Source: Chloranthus sessilifolius (lineage: Eukaryota > Streptophyta > Magnoliopsida > Chloranthales > Chloranthaceae). Taken from it: DNA of 64,000 nucleotides. Where the stretch lies: the NCBI GenBank assembly GCA_021018995.1, contig CM037596.1, positions 103,089,416-103,153,415 on the forward strand, written 5' to 3'. Each line of letters starts with the position of its first letter. Position 1 is the stretch's first letter. This document shows positions 22,383-33,395 of this stretch, in pieces. The position numbers and the translations under genes were made by a program. Under the pieces are notes generated by a model. That model searched no databases. It saw only the letters and a list, made by a program, of their open reading frames with translations, and was not told the DNA's origin.

Positions 22383-25300
22383 TGATTGTTTCCTAGCCAA
22401 CCAGTTCCTAACCCAAGGGGTCAGATGGTTGTTGAACAAATACCAACTTCAACACAAGATGATGATCAACAACAAATTCGGGTGATCACAACGTTGAGAT
22501 CTAGAAAGCAGGTCAATAATAAAGTAGTGTTGCTAGAGGAGGAGAAAAATTCTGATGGAGAGAAGAAATTTGAAGAGAAAGAAGAAATTGAGGAAAAAGT
22601 ACAAGTAAAAGAAACAACAGAAGAAAAGAGTGAACAGAAGAAAAGTTTTGTTCCTAAAGCACCGTACCCACAAAGATTGATGGCACCACGAAGAAATCGT
22701 AATGTGGAAGGAATAAATGAGATTTTCAAGCAATTAAAAATTAATATTCCTTTCCTGGATGTCATCCGACAAGTACTTGTTTATATAAATTTTTTGAAGG
22801 AATTGGTCACAATCAAAAGAAAGACAAATATTCCGAAAAAGGCTTTCTTAGCCGAGCAGGTTAGCTCAGTATTGCAAGCAAAGCTCCCAATTAAATACAA
22901 GGACCCAGGTTGTCCTACAATCTCAATCATCATCGGCGATAATTGTATTGATCAGGCCCTTTTAGATTTAGGAGCAAGTGTCAACTTGTTGCCTTACTCT
23001 GTGTACAAGGAGCTCGAATTGGGAGAGCTTAAGACCACTGCGATGACCCTTCAGTTAGCTGATCGGTCAATAAAGATCCCTCGAGGAATTGTGGAAGATG
23101 TTCTCATCAAGGTGGATTCTTTCTATTTTCCTGTAGATTTTGTTGTTTTAGACACTGAACCGGCACCAAATTTGAAGAATAACATTTCGATGATTCTAGG
23201 AAGACCTTTCCTAGCAACCTCCAATGCGCTGATCAATTGTCGAAACGGGATCATGAATCTGTCATTCGGGAATATGACAGTGGAACTCAGCATCTTTAAT
23301 ATTGCCAAGCAACCCATGGATGATGATGAACATGCACAAGCCTGCATAATTGATGAGATCATGGAAGAAATATTTCATGCATCTGAAATTGAAGATCCTT
23401 TAGCAACTTGTCTTGCACATTTTGGAGAAAATTTTGATGTGGATCAACTGATCCAAGAAGTGAATCACATGTTGGACTCCACACCGCTTCTGGGAGAAGA
23501 AAATAAAATAGGTTTTGGAGCTCCAATTGAATTAATCATGGAAAAGCCGAAAGAGGAGGAGAAAGTGTCCTTAGAACTTAAACCTCTTTCGGAAAATCTT
23601 AAGTATGCCTACCTGGGGGAGAATGAAACTCAACCCATCATAATATCATCAAAATTGGATGCAAATCAGGAAGGCCAACTCATGAATGTGCTCAAAGATC
23701 ACAAAAGTGTCATCGGATAGTCGATAAAAGATATCAAAGGCATTAGTCCGACGGTGTGTATGCACCAAATCCATTTGGAAGACAATGCTAAGCCTTCTAG
23801 GGAACCACAGAGGAGACTGAACCTTATAATGCAAGACGTGGTCCGAAATAAGGTAATAAAACTTTTAGATGCTAGAATCATATACCTCATCTCTGACAGT
23901 AAATGGGTTAGCCCCACACAAGTGGTCCCTAAGAAGTCGGGAGTCACAGTGGTGAAGAATGAGGAAAACGAACTAATTCCTACAAAAATTCAAATAGGTT
24001 GGAGAGTGTGTATCGATTATCGAAAGTTAAATTTAATGACGAGGAAAGATCACTTTCCACTTCCGTTTATCGATCAGATTAAGACTAGCCGGGCATGATT
24101 ACTATTGCTTCCTCGATGGCTATTCCGATTATAACCAAATAGTCATTGCACCTGAGGATCAAGAGAAAACTACGTTCACATGCCCTTTTGGTACTTTCTC
24201 CTACCGACGAATGTCGTTTGGGCTTTGTAATGCACCAGCTACATTCCAAAGATGTATGCTAAATATTTTCTCGGATATGGTCGAACGATTTCTCGAAGTT
24301 TTTATGGACGACTTCTCGATCTATGGAAACAGTTTCGCTGACTGCTTGAATCATTTGTCGCTAGTGCTTGCACGATGTTAGGAGAAGAACCTTGTTCTTA
24401 ACTGGAAAAAATATCACTTCATAGTTAAAGATGGCATTGTTTTGGGACACATCATATCATCCCAGGGTATCGAGGTCGATAAAGCTAAAGTTGATATAAT
24501 TGCCAATCTACTACCACCGAGAACAGTTAAGGAAATAAGATCTTTTCTAGGACACGCTGGTTTTTATCTGCATTTTATTAAAGATTTTAACAAGATAGCG
24601 CGACCGCTATACAATTTACTTTCAAAGGATGTCTCATTCCTCTTCGACGATAAATGTTTGCAAGCCTTTGAAACTATTAAGGCTGAATTGATAAAAGCCC
24701 TGATAATTCAATCTCCAAACTGGGACATCCCGTTCGAAATCATGTACGATGCCTCTGATTATGCAATTGGAGCTGTTCTGGGACAAAAAATAGAAAAATT
24801 ATAGCATGTAATCTACTATGCGAGTCGCACTCTCAACGATGCCCAGTTGAACTACTCGACCACTGAAAAGGAACTTTTGGTAGTAGTTTTCGCGTTGGAT
24901 AAATTTCGATCCTATTTATTAGGGTCTAAAGTCGTGGTATTTACAGATCACGCTGCTTTGCGTTATCTATTCGCTAAGAAAGAGACTAAAGCGCGGTTAA
25001 TCAGATGGATCTTATTATTGCAAGAGTTCAATTTGGAGATCAATGACAAGAAAGGCTCAGAAAATGTGGTGGCAGATCACTTGTCAAAAATTATTATTGA
25101 GAAACCTGACAATCCTGTTCAGATCTTAGAGCACTTCCCAGATGAGCAGTTGTTCAGGATTGATTGCCCACCTTGGTATGCAGATCTTGTCAATTACCTA
25201 GTCACCGAGAAATTACCTCACCATTGGTCTAAGAATGAGAAATCCATTTTCTTAGCTCGAGTGAAATACTACTTTTTCGAAGATTCGTATTTATTCAAAT

Positions 25301-26470
25301 ATTGTCCCGATCAAATCATACGAAGATGTATTCCTGAATCTGAACAACCACGGATTATCTCGTTCTGTCATGAGTTAGCTTGTGGAGGTCACTTTAGTTC
25401 CAAAAAGACTGCAGCAAAAATCTTCCAAAGTGGTTTTTACTAGTCGACAATCTTTAAAGATTGTCATCAGCATTGCAAATCTTATCACAACTATCAAATG
25501 TTGGGCCAGATCTCAAAGTGCAACATGATGCCGCTCAATTCAATTTTAGAAGTTGAATTATTCGATGTTTGGGGGATCGATTTCATGGGTCCTTTCCCAA
25601 ATTCGTTTGGAAACACGTTCATCCTTGTCGGAGTTGATTATGTCTTGAAATGGGTAGAGGTTGTGGCTTGTAAAACGAACGATCACAAAGTAGTGATCAA
25701 ATTCTTGAAGGATCAAGTGTTTTCACGTTTTGGTATTCCAAAGGCGATAATTAGTGATGGTGAAAAGCACTTTTGCAATAAAGTGTTCACTCAATTAATG
25801 AAGAAATATGGTGTCACACATAAAGTTGCTACACCATACCGTCTTCAGACAAGTGGCCAAGTTGAAGTCTCTAATCGGAAACTTAAGTGAATTTTAAAGA
25901 AGACAATCCATCCGAACCGTAAAGACTGGTTGCTAAAACTGAATGACGCTCTGTGGGCGTATCGAACTGCATTTAAAACTTCGATTGACAAATCGCCTTA
26001 TCGATTGGTCTTTGGTAAGGGTTGTCACCTCCTGGTTGAACTGGAACATCGAGCATTTTGGGCCATTAAGTCATTGAGTTTTGATCTCCTGAAATCTGGT
26101 ACCCAGAGGGGTTTGCAAATAAATGAATTAAAAGAAATCCGTGCTGACGCATATGACTGTGCTAAATCTTACAAGGACCATATAAAACGGGTTCATGATC
26201 AATCTATTCTACGTAAATCTTTCGTTGTTGGTCAACAGGTTCTACTCTACAATTCCCGACTTCACCTATTTCCAGGGAAACTAAAAATCTGCTGGAGTGG
26301 TCCTTTCAAAATCTCTCGAATACTCCCCAATGGGGCAGTTGATGTTATCAATCAGAGATACGGGAATGTTTTTTGAGTTAATGGTCAAAGATTAAAACCG
26401 TTCCTAGAGGATGCAATTGCATTCTCTGACACTCTTTCCTTGGGTGATCCAATGGATCATTCTGACTGAG
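22383..26470 (+). pseudogene. Gypsy pol: protease, RT, RNase H, integrase
   Basis: Continues the gag frame after a stop at 22383. A long Glu/Lys-rich linker leads to an aspartic protease with DLGAS near 22970 (most relatives have D[ST]GA) and ILGRPFL near 23197. RT follows with SPTQVVPKKSG, WRVCIDYRKLN (23905-24030), a frameshift near 24090, FGLCNAPATFQRCM and VFMDDFSIYGN (24215-24335; F-x-D-D catalytic pair present). RNase H runs 24700-25100 with DASDYAIGAVLGQ and [10 protein letters not shown]. Integrase has its His pair (HELACGGH, 25370), but the two later zinc Cys appear as Tyr (CKSYHNYQ, 25480); D of GIDFMGP and D of ISDGEKHF are present. Stops at about 24380, 24802, 25441, 25888 and 26374 break it. 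No chromodomain was seen. Confidence 0.93.
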
Positions 26471-26599
26471 GCATTCATATGGTCGAGCTATCGACGTTAA
26501 ACTAGCGCTCATTGGGAGGCAACTCAATTATGTGTAATTTCGTTTTGATATTTTGTTTAAAATAATAATAATAATTAAATTAAATTAAATTAAAAATAA

Positions 26600-27095
26600 A
26601 TAAATTCACTTTTTCTCGATTAATCGACAATGGATGTCGATTAATCGACCCTTCCCCTCAATTAATCGACTCCTAGTCGATTGATCGATAGTCATAATGA
26701 GTGTTTTCTTTTTCAAAGCAGTCTGCATTTATTGTTGGCTGACTTTTTTTGATTAGTCGATTAATCGACTCCCAGAGTCGATGCATCGACTAATAGCATT
26801 GAAAATCGTGCTGCTTTTTCAGATTCTGTCAGTTTTGTTTTACTTGGAGTTGATTAATCAACCACCAGAGTCGATTAATCGACTTAAATACTGTGCATGC
26901 ATTTTTTTTTTTTTTACTACCTCGATTAATGTCGATTAATCGATGGCACGTGTCGATTAATCAACTTTTCCACTTCCAGACGTTGCGTCTTTTCATTCAA
27001 AGCGGTTGTGTGTTTCGATACGACGCAGTTAAAGCCGCGCCTTTTCCAATGCAGCCGATTAATCGACCCTATAAGGTCGATTAATCGACTATATG
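26600..27095. promoter_or_regulatory. Cluster of CGATTAATCG palindromes after pol
   Basis: Seven exact CGATTAATCG cores (26617, 26638, 26758, 26872, 26933, 27056, 27078) plus variants with one CpG lost or with ATGCAT in the centre (GTCGATGCATCGAC at 26777). Several extend to AGTCGATTAATCGACT. Non-coding stretch between pol and ORF3. Role unknown; the 'regulatory' type is inference from density and symmetry. Confidence 0.6.
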
Positions 27096-27216
27096 CAGTG
27101 TGTCCGTCCTGAAAGGACGCCTTTGCGCCTATTTAAGGGCAGCAATCTCTCTCCCTTTTCATTCGATCTTTATCCTGTTTTTCCCTGACAACCTCCGACA
27201 TTCCGACAGTGTTTTC

Positions 27217-28345
27217 ATGGCCTCGTCATCTATCGCGCCACAAAGGCTTTCCCAACGTCCTGCAGGTCATCCACGGGAACAGCCACGTGGTCGCTTCGCG
27301 ACCCGAGATCTTTGTTCTGAATATCTTTTCGATCTCACAACATTTTCAGACCATGCCTGTCTGCGCCGTCTCCATCGCCTATGCAATGGCTCTAAACGTC
27401 TATTTTCTTCTCAAACCGCCTATGATCAAAGTGTCCGAACGGATCGTTCGATTATTCTATCAAAACATGGCATGGGTGGACGCCTCCGCTGAAAATCATG
27501 TCAACACTCGCTTTACTGTTTCAATCGATGGGTGGTCGCGCCGCGTTTATCCGCAAACCATTGCGGAGGTTTTTAACATTTCTTACAAGCGCCCTCTCAA
27601 TCACACTTTACGTGAAGAGCTCGACAGTTCTCAGGAGGATATAATCAACGATATGTGTCGCGACATATTTCCTTCGGGAGTCGCCACTAGGCGATCGGCG
27701 CTACCGCGCCCGATTTTGTTCTGGGATAGTGTGGTCTATAGTATCCTCTGCCCCCGTGGCCACGTTTCTAAGCGCATCGGTGATCGGGTTCAGGCACTTT
27801 ATGGTGCCTATCGAAATACATGGCTAAATGTGCCCGAATTTCTTCATGATGGCATGTGGCGATGCCATGAGGATGCCGCCAACCCTGCCACTAGTGATGC
27901 CGCGATGATCTACTTTCCTCATTTGGTAATGAAGATGCTCAATTTTCATCGTTTCCCCTTCTACCGGGATGACAATCTCGACGACCTTGCATTCTATCGC
28001 TATGGTGCAACCCAATGGAACAGCAATATGCGTCTCCTGGGTAATGTCCCTGATGCCCCCGCTGATGCACCAGCCCAACCTGCCCCACCACGCCAGCGCC
28101 GCCGCGTCCGCCAGGACGACCAGCCTGCGCCTGATCAGGGACCCGATGAGGGTGTGTCTCTTGGTTCCCTCCAAGCCCAAATTAATTCTTTACAAGAAGA
28201 GCAGCAGCGGCAACATAGTGCGATTTTACGCCGAAGCTACTATGATCGTTCCTTCCTCCATCAAATCGGGCAGTGCATGTGGCCTGATAGTTATGATGAG
28301 ATGTGCGCCAGGGCCCGCCAGGCCGAAGAAGACGGGGATGATTAA
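27217..28345 (+). pseudogene. Extra ORF after pol (Transposase_32/Athila ORF3-like)
   Basis: ATG at 27217 opens MASSSIAPQRLSQRPAG..RFATRDLCSEYLFDL, but the conserved body lies in another frame, so an indel near 27300-27400 is likely. The body reads KVSERIVRLFYQNMAW, TVSIDGWSRRVYPQTIAEVF, then a WDSVVYSILCPRGHVSKRIG stretch and ends with RQRRRVRQDD, a short coiled coil (SLGSLQAQINSLQEEQQR) and an acidic tail. The VRLFYxN..L..PxTIAExF pattern is that of the putative plant transposon protein family found with Athila/Tat Gypsy elements. Its function is unknown. The Arg-rich patch may be a nuclear or nucleic-acid-binding signal. No signal peptide or membrane segment is evident, so I do not call it envelope. 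Confidence 0.75.
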
Positions 28346-28604
28346 TTTGTTTAGCTTAGGATTAGAATTAGGATTTTTCGTTTTGTTCTGTTTTTCTTTC
28401 TTTAGTTTAGGTCGTTTATTTTGAAAAAAAAAAAATCAGAAGTGTCCTTGTAAGCACTGTGTTTATCAATGAATAAGTGTGTTTCTAATCTGTTTGGAAT
28501 TGCCTATTTTTTTGTGAATTTCATATTGTTTTTAGAGTGTAGAGGTGATTGATATTAAAAGAAAAATAAAAGAAAAACGAGAATCGGCGGAATCATTCAC
28601 AAAT

Positions 28605-28700
28605 TTCTCAGTCGATCAATTGAGGTTCATACTCGATTAATCGACGACCAAATTTGGGGTTCGATGCATCGACCCCCCTGAGTCGATTAATCGACCCCAA
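28605..28700. promoter_or_regulatory. Palindrome cluster between ORF3 and ORF4
   Basis: Exact CGATTAATCG cores at 28634 and 28684 and a TTCGATGCATCGAC variant at 28660-28673, in about 95 bp. Same motif as the clusters in the LTRs and after pol. Confidence 0.6.
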
Positions 28701-28896
28701 CTTTTTCGGTTTTTTTTTGGACCGGACACCTAGTGGGACTCTACTTTTCGAGCCTTCCGTACGTCTTTGAAACACACACACTTTTCATTATTTCTTTTTG
28801 CGGGACACCTCTTTTCATTCCTACTCCAACTCTATCAATTTTCTCCTTATATTCACCCTTAGGCTCACTTTCCATTAAATCTTGCACAACCTTCCT

Positions 28897-29301
28897 ATGA
28901 CTCGACGATTCTATCTCACCCGAGCATTGTTATCAAAGATGGAGGAGATTGCTAAAAAGTGGGAGCACCGCACTCATCGGACGGTCCCTTTTGAGCCTAG
29001 CACTGTTGAAATCATCGACCTCGATTCGATGCTCATTCCTTCCTGGGGAGAACCATCTAGAAAGACGGTAAATCGTTCCAAATCTCCTACACCGTGCATC
29101 CCTACTGATATCGAGATAATTGATGTGATTCCGTCTCCACCTCCCCCATCTCCATCTCTTACCGCCGCATCCACGCCTCCATCCATACCATCGGCAGTGA
29201 CTCATCAATTTCCACTTGAACTCTGGGAGAAATTGTTCCCTGTCCCTAAGAACATCGATTTAAGTGAACCAAGGTGGATGGGCCCACCTAACGATGGTTA
29301 A
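28897..29301 (+). CDS. Small retroelement ORF with two SIM-like motifs
   Basis: 134 codons, intact, starting at ATG 28897 (MTRRFYLTRALLSKMEEIAK). It is not a family I recognise. Two copies of a hydrophobic-acidic motif stand out, VEIIDLD and IEIIDVI; the first is a textbook SUMO-interacting motif shape ([VI]-[VI]-D-L-D/E). A proline/serine-rich stretch lies between the second motif and the C-terminus, which ends FPLELWEKLFPVPK..LSEPRWMGPP. Basic N-terminus, no membrane segment. It lies about 550 bp after ORF3, behind a palindrome cluster, and inside a dead element it still has no stop, unlike gag and pol. It might be expressed from its own promoter. The SUMO link is inference from motif shape only. 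Confidence 0.55.
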   Translation: MTRRFYLTRALLSKMEEIAKKWEHRTHRTVPFEPSTVEIIDLDSMLIPSWGEPSRKTVNRSKSPTPCIPTDIEIIDVIPSPPPPSPSLTAASTPPSIPSAVTHQFPLELWEKLFPVPKNIDLSEPRWMGPPNDG

Positions 29302-31331
29302 CGAAGTTGGATTCATGTTTAGTTTAGGATTTAGGATTTCTCTTTTTGTATGTTTAGTTCTAGATTATTAATTTTTCGTTTAGTTTAGGTTGTTTTTAAT
29401 TCCCTAAATAGTGTACCCATATTACCTTCACTAAATTTTTGTTCATGTTCTAATTTGATGCACATATTCTCTGCACCTAATCTTTGTGTTGAGGTACTTT
29501 TCAACAGGTTTGGGTGTGCAATACTTATTTCCATCAATGAGGACATTGTCATCTTTCGGTTTGGGGGTATGGTTATCTATTTTGCATCACTTATTTTTTT
29601 ATATGAAAACAATATATATAAATAAATTAATAAATAAAATTTTGAAGCCATCATGTACACATTATTTTGCGATAGTTTTCAAACTTTAGTTGATGATGCA
29701 TGTGAATTTAAGTTTGAGAATCTTGATATCATATTTTGATTACTTATATCTAAGATGATGAAGCTTAATGTAATATTTTGTGGATAATTTTGATATTCAT
29801 GCTTAGAATTTTTGCACTTATACAAAGCTAAGACTTAGAAATCGATGAACTATTCTAAACGTTGAATCTTAGGTTCTTAGTGGAGACTAAACCCGGTGAG
29901 CTTTAGAGCTAAATTCCAGTCATTGATGACTGAATACATAAACTCGGAGTTTTCATTGAATACGAATTATTTTGCATGATCTCATACACTTCACTTTGGC
30001 TTGTCACTTTGCATGAAATCAAATTCATATTATTGTATTAGAATGTACTGTATTTTTGCTCAAGATAAATAGACAGAATTATCATCTTGTGAGGACATGA
30101 TTGAAGGTCATCTTTGGCTCGTTTGTGCTTAAAATACCTCACCTTATATAAATTTATCCTTCTAATACCCCTTTGAGCCTATTGAAAAATTTACCTTTAT
30201 ACATTCTTTGATAAGCCACGTTAACCTTTAACCCTTCACAATTTCTGAAAATTCAGCTTTACCCTTCTTATTTATGAGAAATTAGGAACGAGGGATGAGA
30301 ATGAACGGAAAGAGAGTGAGTGGAGAGATACCGAGTTGTGGTGTTTATTGAGAGTGTATGACAAAAATAAAAAAATAAAAAGGGAGAGAAAAAGAAAAAG
30401 AAAACTGTGAAAAATAATGAAAAATATGAGGTGCTTCAAGAAAGTGAAATTCAAAAGAACAAAAAAATAGTGAGAGATTAGAAAAGAAAAAGAAGAGAAA
30501 TAGAAAAATCAAAAGTTAGTTTCTTTTCCAATTTCTCAGAAATTTTGAATCCCAACGTCCATCTCTTTCTTACCCTTACCTGAGTCCCGTTACAACCCTA
30601 CAAAAGACATTCATGATCCAATCTTGCATTAGTAGCTGCCTTGTAGAGAGTAAATATATGATACTTATGACACTTGATATGACATGCTTAAGATATACAA
30701 GTATTTGTTCTTATGAGATTTATTTTTGTTCATTGATTGCATCGTGTTTCATTTATCATGTGAGACCTTTTTATTTGCTTTGTATTGATCTCTTACATGT
30801 GTGTGAAAACTTACCCATCATCGGAGTATTTTTATTTCAAGAGTATACCTAAAGTGAGGATTGAGTCGAAACAACAGATCCGATGGTTTCTCGTTTGGAC
30901 TAGTTCTGAGATGGATGAATCTTAGTTTGGGTATGCACACACTTCACGTTTAGGCTGAATGGATGAGTTATCTAATGATTTGAGCATTAGACTAATTTGA
31001 ATGGATACTAGTATGATTAGTATAACATTGTTGTTTAAAATTGAGAATTCGCATGTTGAATTGATTAATGATTTTGAGTTTTAAATGGTATATATGTTAT
31101 AAAAATCATATTTTGAAAACTCAAGTTTATCGCTGGTTTTAAAAATGTATTAAAGTTTGTGGGTAACTTCACTGTAAACCCTCAGGCGACACAACTCCTC
31201 CACTAGGGATCACCTAGGGATTTAAAGGCTTGTTGCACATGCTAAGTGCAATCGTGCTCCCTACAAAAGTGGCATTTATTTTTCTTTAGTTTGCTTTGCA
31301 CGAGGACCAGCAAAGTGTAGGCTTGGGGGTG
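29302..31331 (+). other. Gypsy 3' non-coding region and polypurine tract
   Basis: No convincing gene. It contains TTTGGGGGT-like purine motifs (29558-29568), a strongly purine-rich stretch on the plus strand (about 30280-30510) and ends with AGGCTTGGGGGTG just before the 3' LTR, the expected polypurine tract that primes plus-strand synthesis. Confidence 0.7.
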
Positions 31332-33178
31332 TGATTAGTAGTAAAATATGATGATATTTTACCTCTAAGTACTTACATTTAGCTATCCGATATCTGATGA
31401 GAATTATGAGATTTGAAGTGTTTCAGGTAAATACAATCCAAGTGCATAAAACAGCCCAAGAATTCCGAAAATAATATCAAAACACTGCAACTTTGGGTCA
31501 TCGAGAACTTAGTAAAACTTACAGCTCAATTTAGACCTTCAAGACGTCCGATTCATGAAATTGCTAAAACACAAAAAGTTATAGAGCTTTCCGTCAGCTT
31601 TCCAATGCCGTAAGAATCATATCAATCCAAGTTCGGAGTAGAAAGATATGGCCGAAATACCGAGGCAGTGTCTGATGTAAAAGTGGGCGGGAGTTCACAG
31701 AAATCTAGGAAGGTCGATTAATCGACCTTACACTCGATTAATCGAGAAAAGCGACAGACTCTGACATAAAAAGCATTGTTTGGCTGCAGAATTAAAGGGA
31801 AGGTCGATTAATCGACCCTTTACTCGATTAATCGAGTAACGTAATTCAAGTTGAGATGGAAGTGACTCCTAGTGCAGATTTTTCAGGAGGGTCGATTAAT
31901 CGACCCTGACTTTTCGAGCCAGGGAACCTGCGGGACTTGGAGAGTATTTGAAGCAAAACCAACAACTCGAGAAGGAGAGCTAGATAGAACTTTTACTTTT
32001 TTTATAGCTAGACGTAGAGATAGAATAATTATTATTCTTTTTGGAGAGATTTGTTCCTTTAATCTTGTCAGCATTGCTTTCTTCAATTTAGTATTTTTGT
32101 TCAGTTGATTCCTAGTTTAAATTTAAAGATTAGCAGAGAGCATTGCTAATTTCGTTTCTAAAGATTATCGTACTTGTGGATCAAAGAATTTCTATTGAAG
32201 GTTGAGGTATTTTTAATTAATTAAATTGATGTTATTTTTCATTCCTTATTTGTTTGTCATTTAATTACAGCATGTGTGGCTAATTTCTTAGGGATGGGGA
32301 TCTAATGATTCCCATCCGAGGGATGTACTTCTAATAATATGAATCTAGGATTAAAATATGAGATTTTATTTTATGGTTGTTAAGCTATCACGAACGGATG
32401 AAATCTCCGCCACTAACTGGGATCGAGTGTGCCGAGCCATGCCCTGAATCTCATATCTGTGACGATAATTTTACCTCAATCATTGTTATATGGTCTTTTT
32501 GCCTTCATCGTGTGGATCTACTTACGATTATGATCCGGGATCGAGTGTGCCGAGCCATACCCTGGATCTTGGATCTGTAATGATAATTTTATCTTAATTA
32601 CTCCCTGATCTGAAATCAAGTGTGCCGAGCCATGCCCTTGATCTCAGATCTATTGTGGTATTCTTATTGGAATTTTTACCCACTTTGGGGATATTTTTAT
32701 TTGAAATCAGAAATCAAGTGTGCCGAGTCATGCCCTTGATCCCAAATCTATATATGGAAATCATCCCTGAAATTAAGTCCTGATTGCAGAGATGCAACAT
32801 GAAACTTATTCGGGTTTTGACCATTTATCTTCCATAAGAGATGCTTTTCAATGATATATCTCATAATTTAATCCTTAGATTTATATTACGGGAAGAACAA
32901 ACCAAAGATGGGAGGATTTAGCATCTTCATCTTTACCTTTATTTTTGAATTATCAATTAAGTTTTAGTTTGTGGTTAGTAATTGTCATTTCACAAAACCG
33001 CCTAAATCATAATATTGGTAAGGTACTGTTAGTCCTTGATAGATTTCTTGAATTACTGTCTCATCTTTTTAGATCTTTCAAAATAGTCCTCGTGGGAACA
33101 ATCTCGTACTCTACACCCACTATATACAATCTGATTCGTGCGCTTACAAGTAAAACATCACAATTAAAATTCACATCA
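31332..33178 (+). repeat. 3' LTR (1847 bp)
   Basis: TGATTAGTAGTA..CACATCA. Five exact CGATTAATCG cores survive (31715, 31735, 31805, 31825, 31893) against two in the 5' LTR. The last lies in a perfect 20-bp palindrome, AGGGTCGATTAATCGACCCT (31888-31907). Four GAGTGTGCCGAGCCATGCCC-type internal repeats lie at about 32420-32740. Confidence 0.93.
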
Positions 33179-33183
33179 GTGAC
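33179..33183. repeat. Target-site duplication GTGAC (right)
   Basis: Matches 18544-18548. It is also the first bases of the resumed Copia reading (CDNK region of RNase H). Confidence 0.95.
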
Positions 33184-33395
33184 AACAAGGTTGCTACAAA
33201 TTTTATCAAGAGTGGGAGGATTACCAAGACTAACCGACACATTGAAATAAAATACCTTATTATTCGTGAAAAAATGGAGGAAGGAATTGTTAAAATTCCT
33301 CATTTGCTAATTGAAGAGATGATTGCATATCCTCTTATCAAAGGATATAGCTCCAAAATTTTTTAAGGCGCATGTGATCTGAATGGGAGTGTTAG
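33179..33395 (+). pseudogene. Copia RNase H C-terminal relic, continuation
   Basis: Continues the RNase H read that stops at 18548: DNKVATNF..SGR.TKTNRHIEIKYLIIREKMEEG and ..IVKIPH. This is the KHIDxRYHFIRE-type end of Copia RNase H. An ATGGGAGTGTTAG near 33385 may be the Copia polypurine tract and LTR start, but the following sequence does not visibly match the 5' LTR piece at 12871-13236. Confidence 0.85.

Larger units (their letters stand above)
18549..33178 (+). mobile_element. Near full-length Athila/Tat-like Ty3/Gypsy retrotransposon
   Basis: 14.6 kb bounded by LTRs 18549-20425 and 31332-33178 and a perfect 5-bp duplication. Order inside: tRNA-Asp-type primer site, leader, gag, pro-RT-RNaseH-INT, then two ORFs downstream of pol and a long purine-rich tail before the polypurine tract. 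The tRNA-Asp primer, gag/pro style and extra ORF after integrase point to the Athila/Tat branch. Coding regions hold several nonsense codons, many of the TGG to TGA/TAG type, so it is no longer autonomous. LTRs are still highly similar by eye, differing by point changes and a few indels (for instance about 21 bp missing near 31890). It sits inside the Copia relic. Confidence 0.95.

Noticed and set aside
26600-27095. CRISPR-like or satellite array
   Set aside because: Spacing between palindromes is irregular, there are no uniform spacers, and this is a plant genome inside a retrotransposon.
27209-27217. GTG start for a 378-residue version of the extra Gypsy ORF
   Set aside because: A plant nuclear ORF needs ATG; the nearest is 27217 in a different frame, so a frameshift is more likely.
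27824-28180. 118-codon minus-strand ORF
   Set aside because: Antisense shadow of the extra Gypsy ORF; the plus-strand frame carries the recognisable family pattern.
27217-28345. Envelope gene (Athila-type env)
   Set aside because: No signal peptide or transmembrane segment seen; the sequence fits the putative plant transposon protein family better.
28882-28896. Five extra N-terminal residues for the SIM-like ORF
   Set aside because: They depend on a TTG start; the first ATG is 28897.
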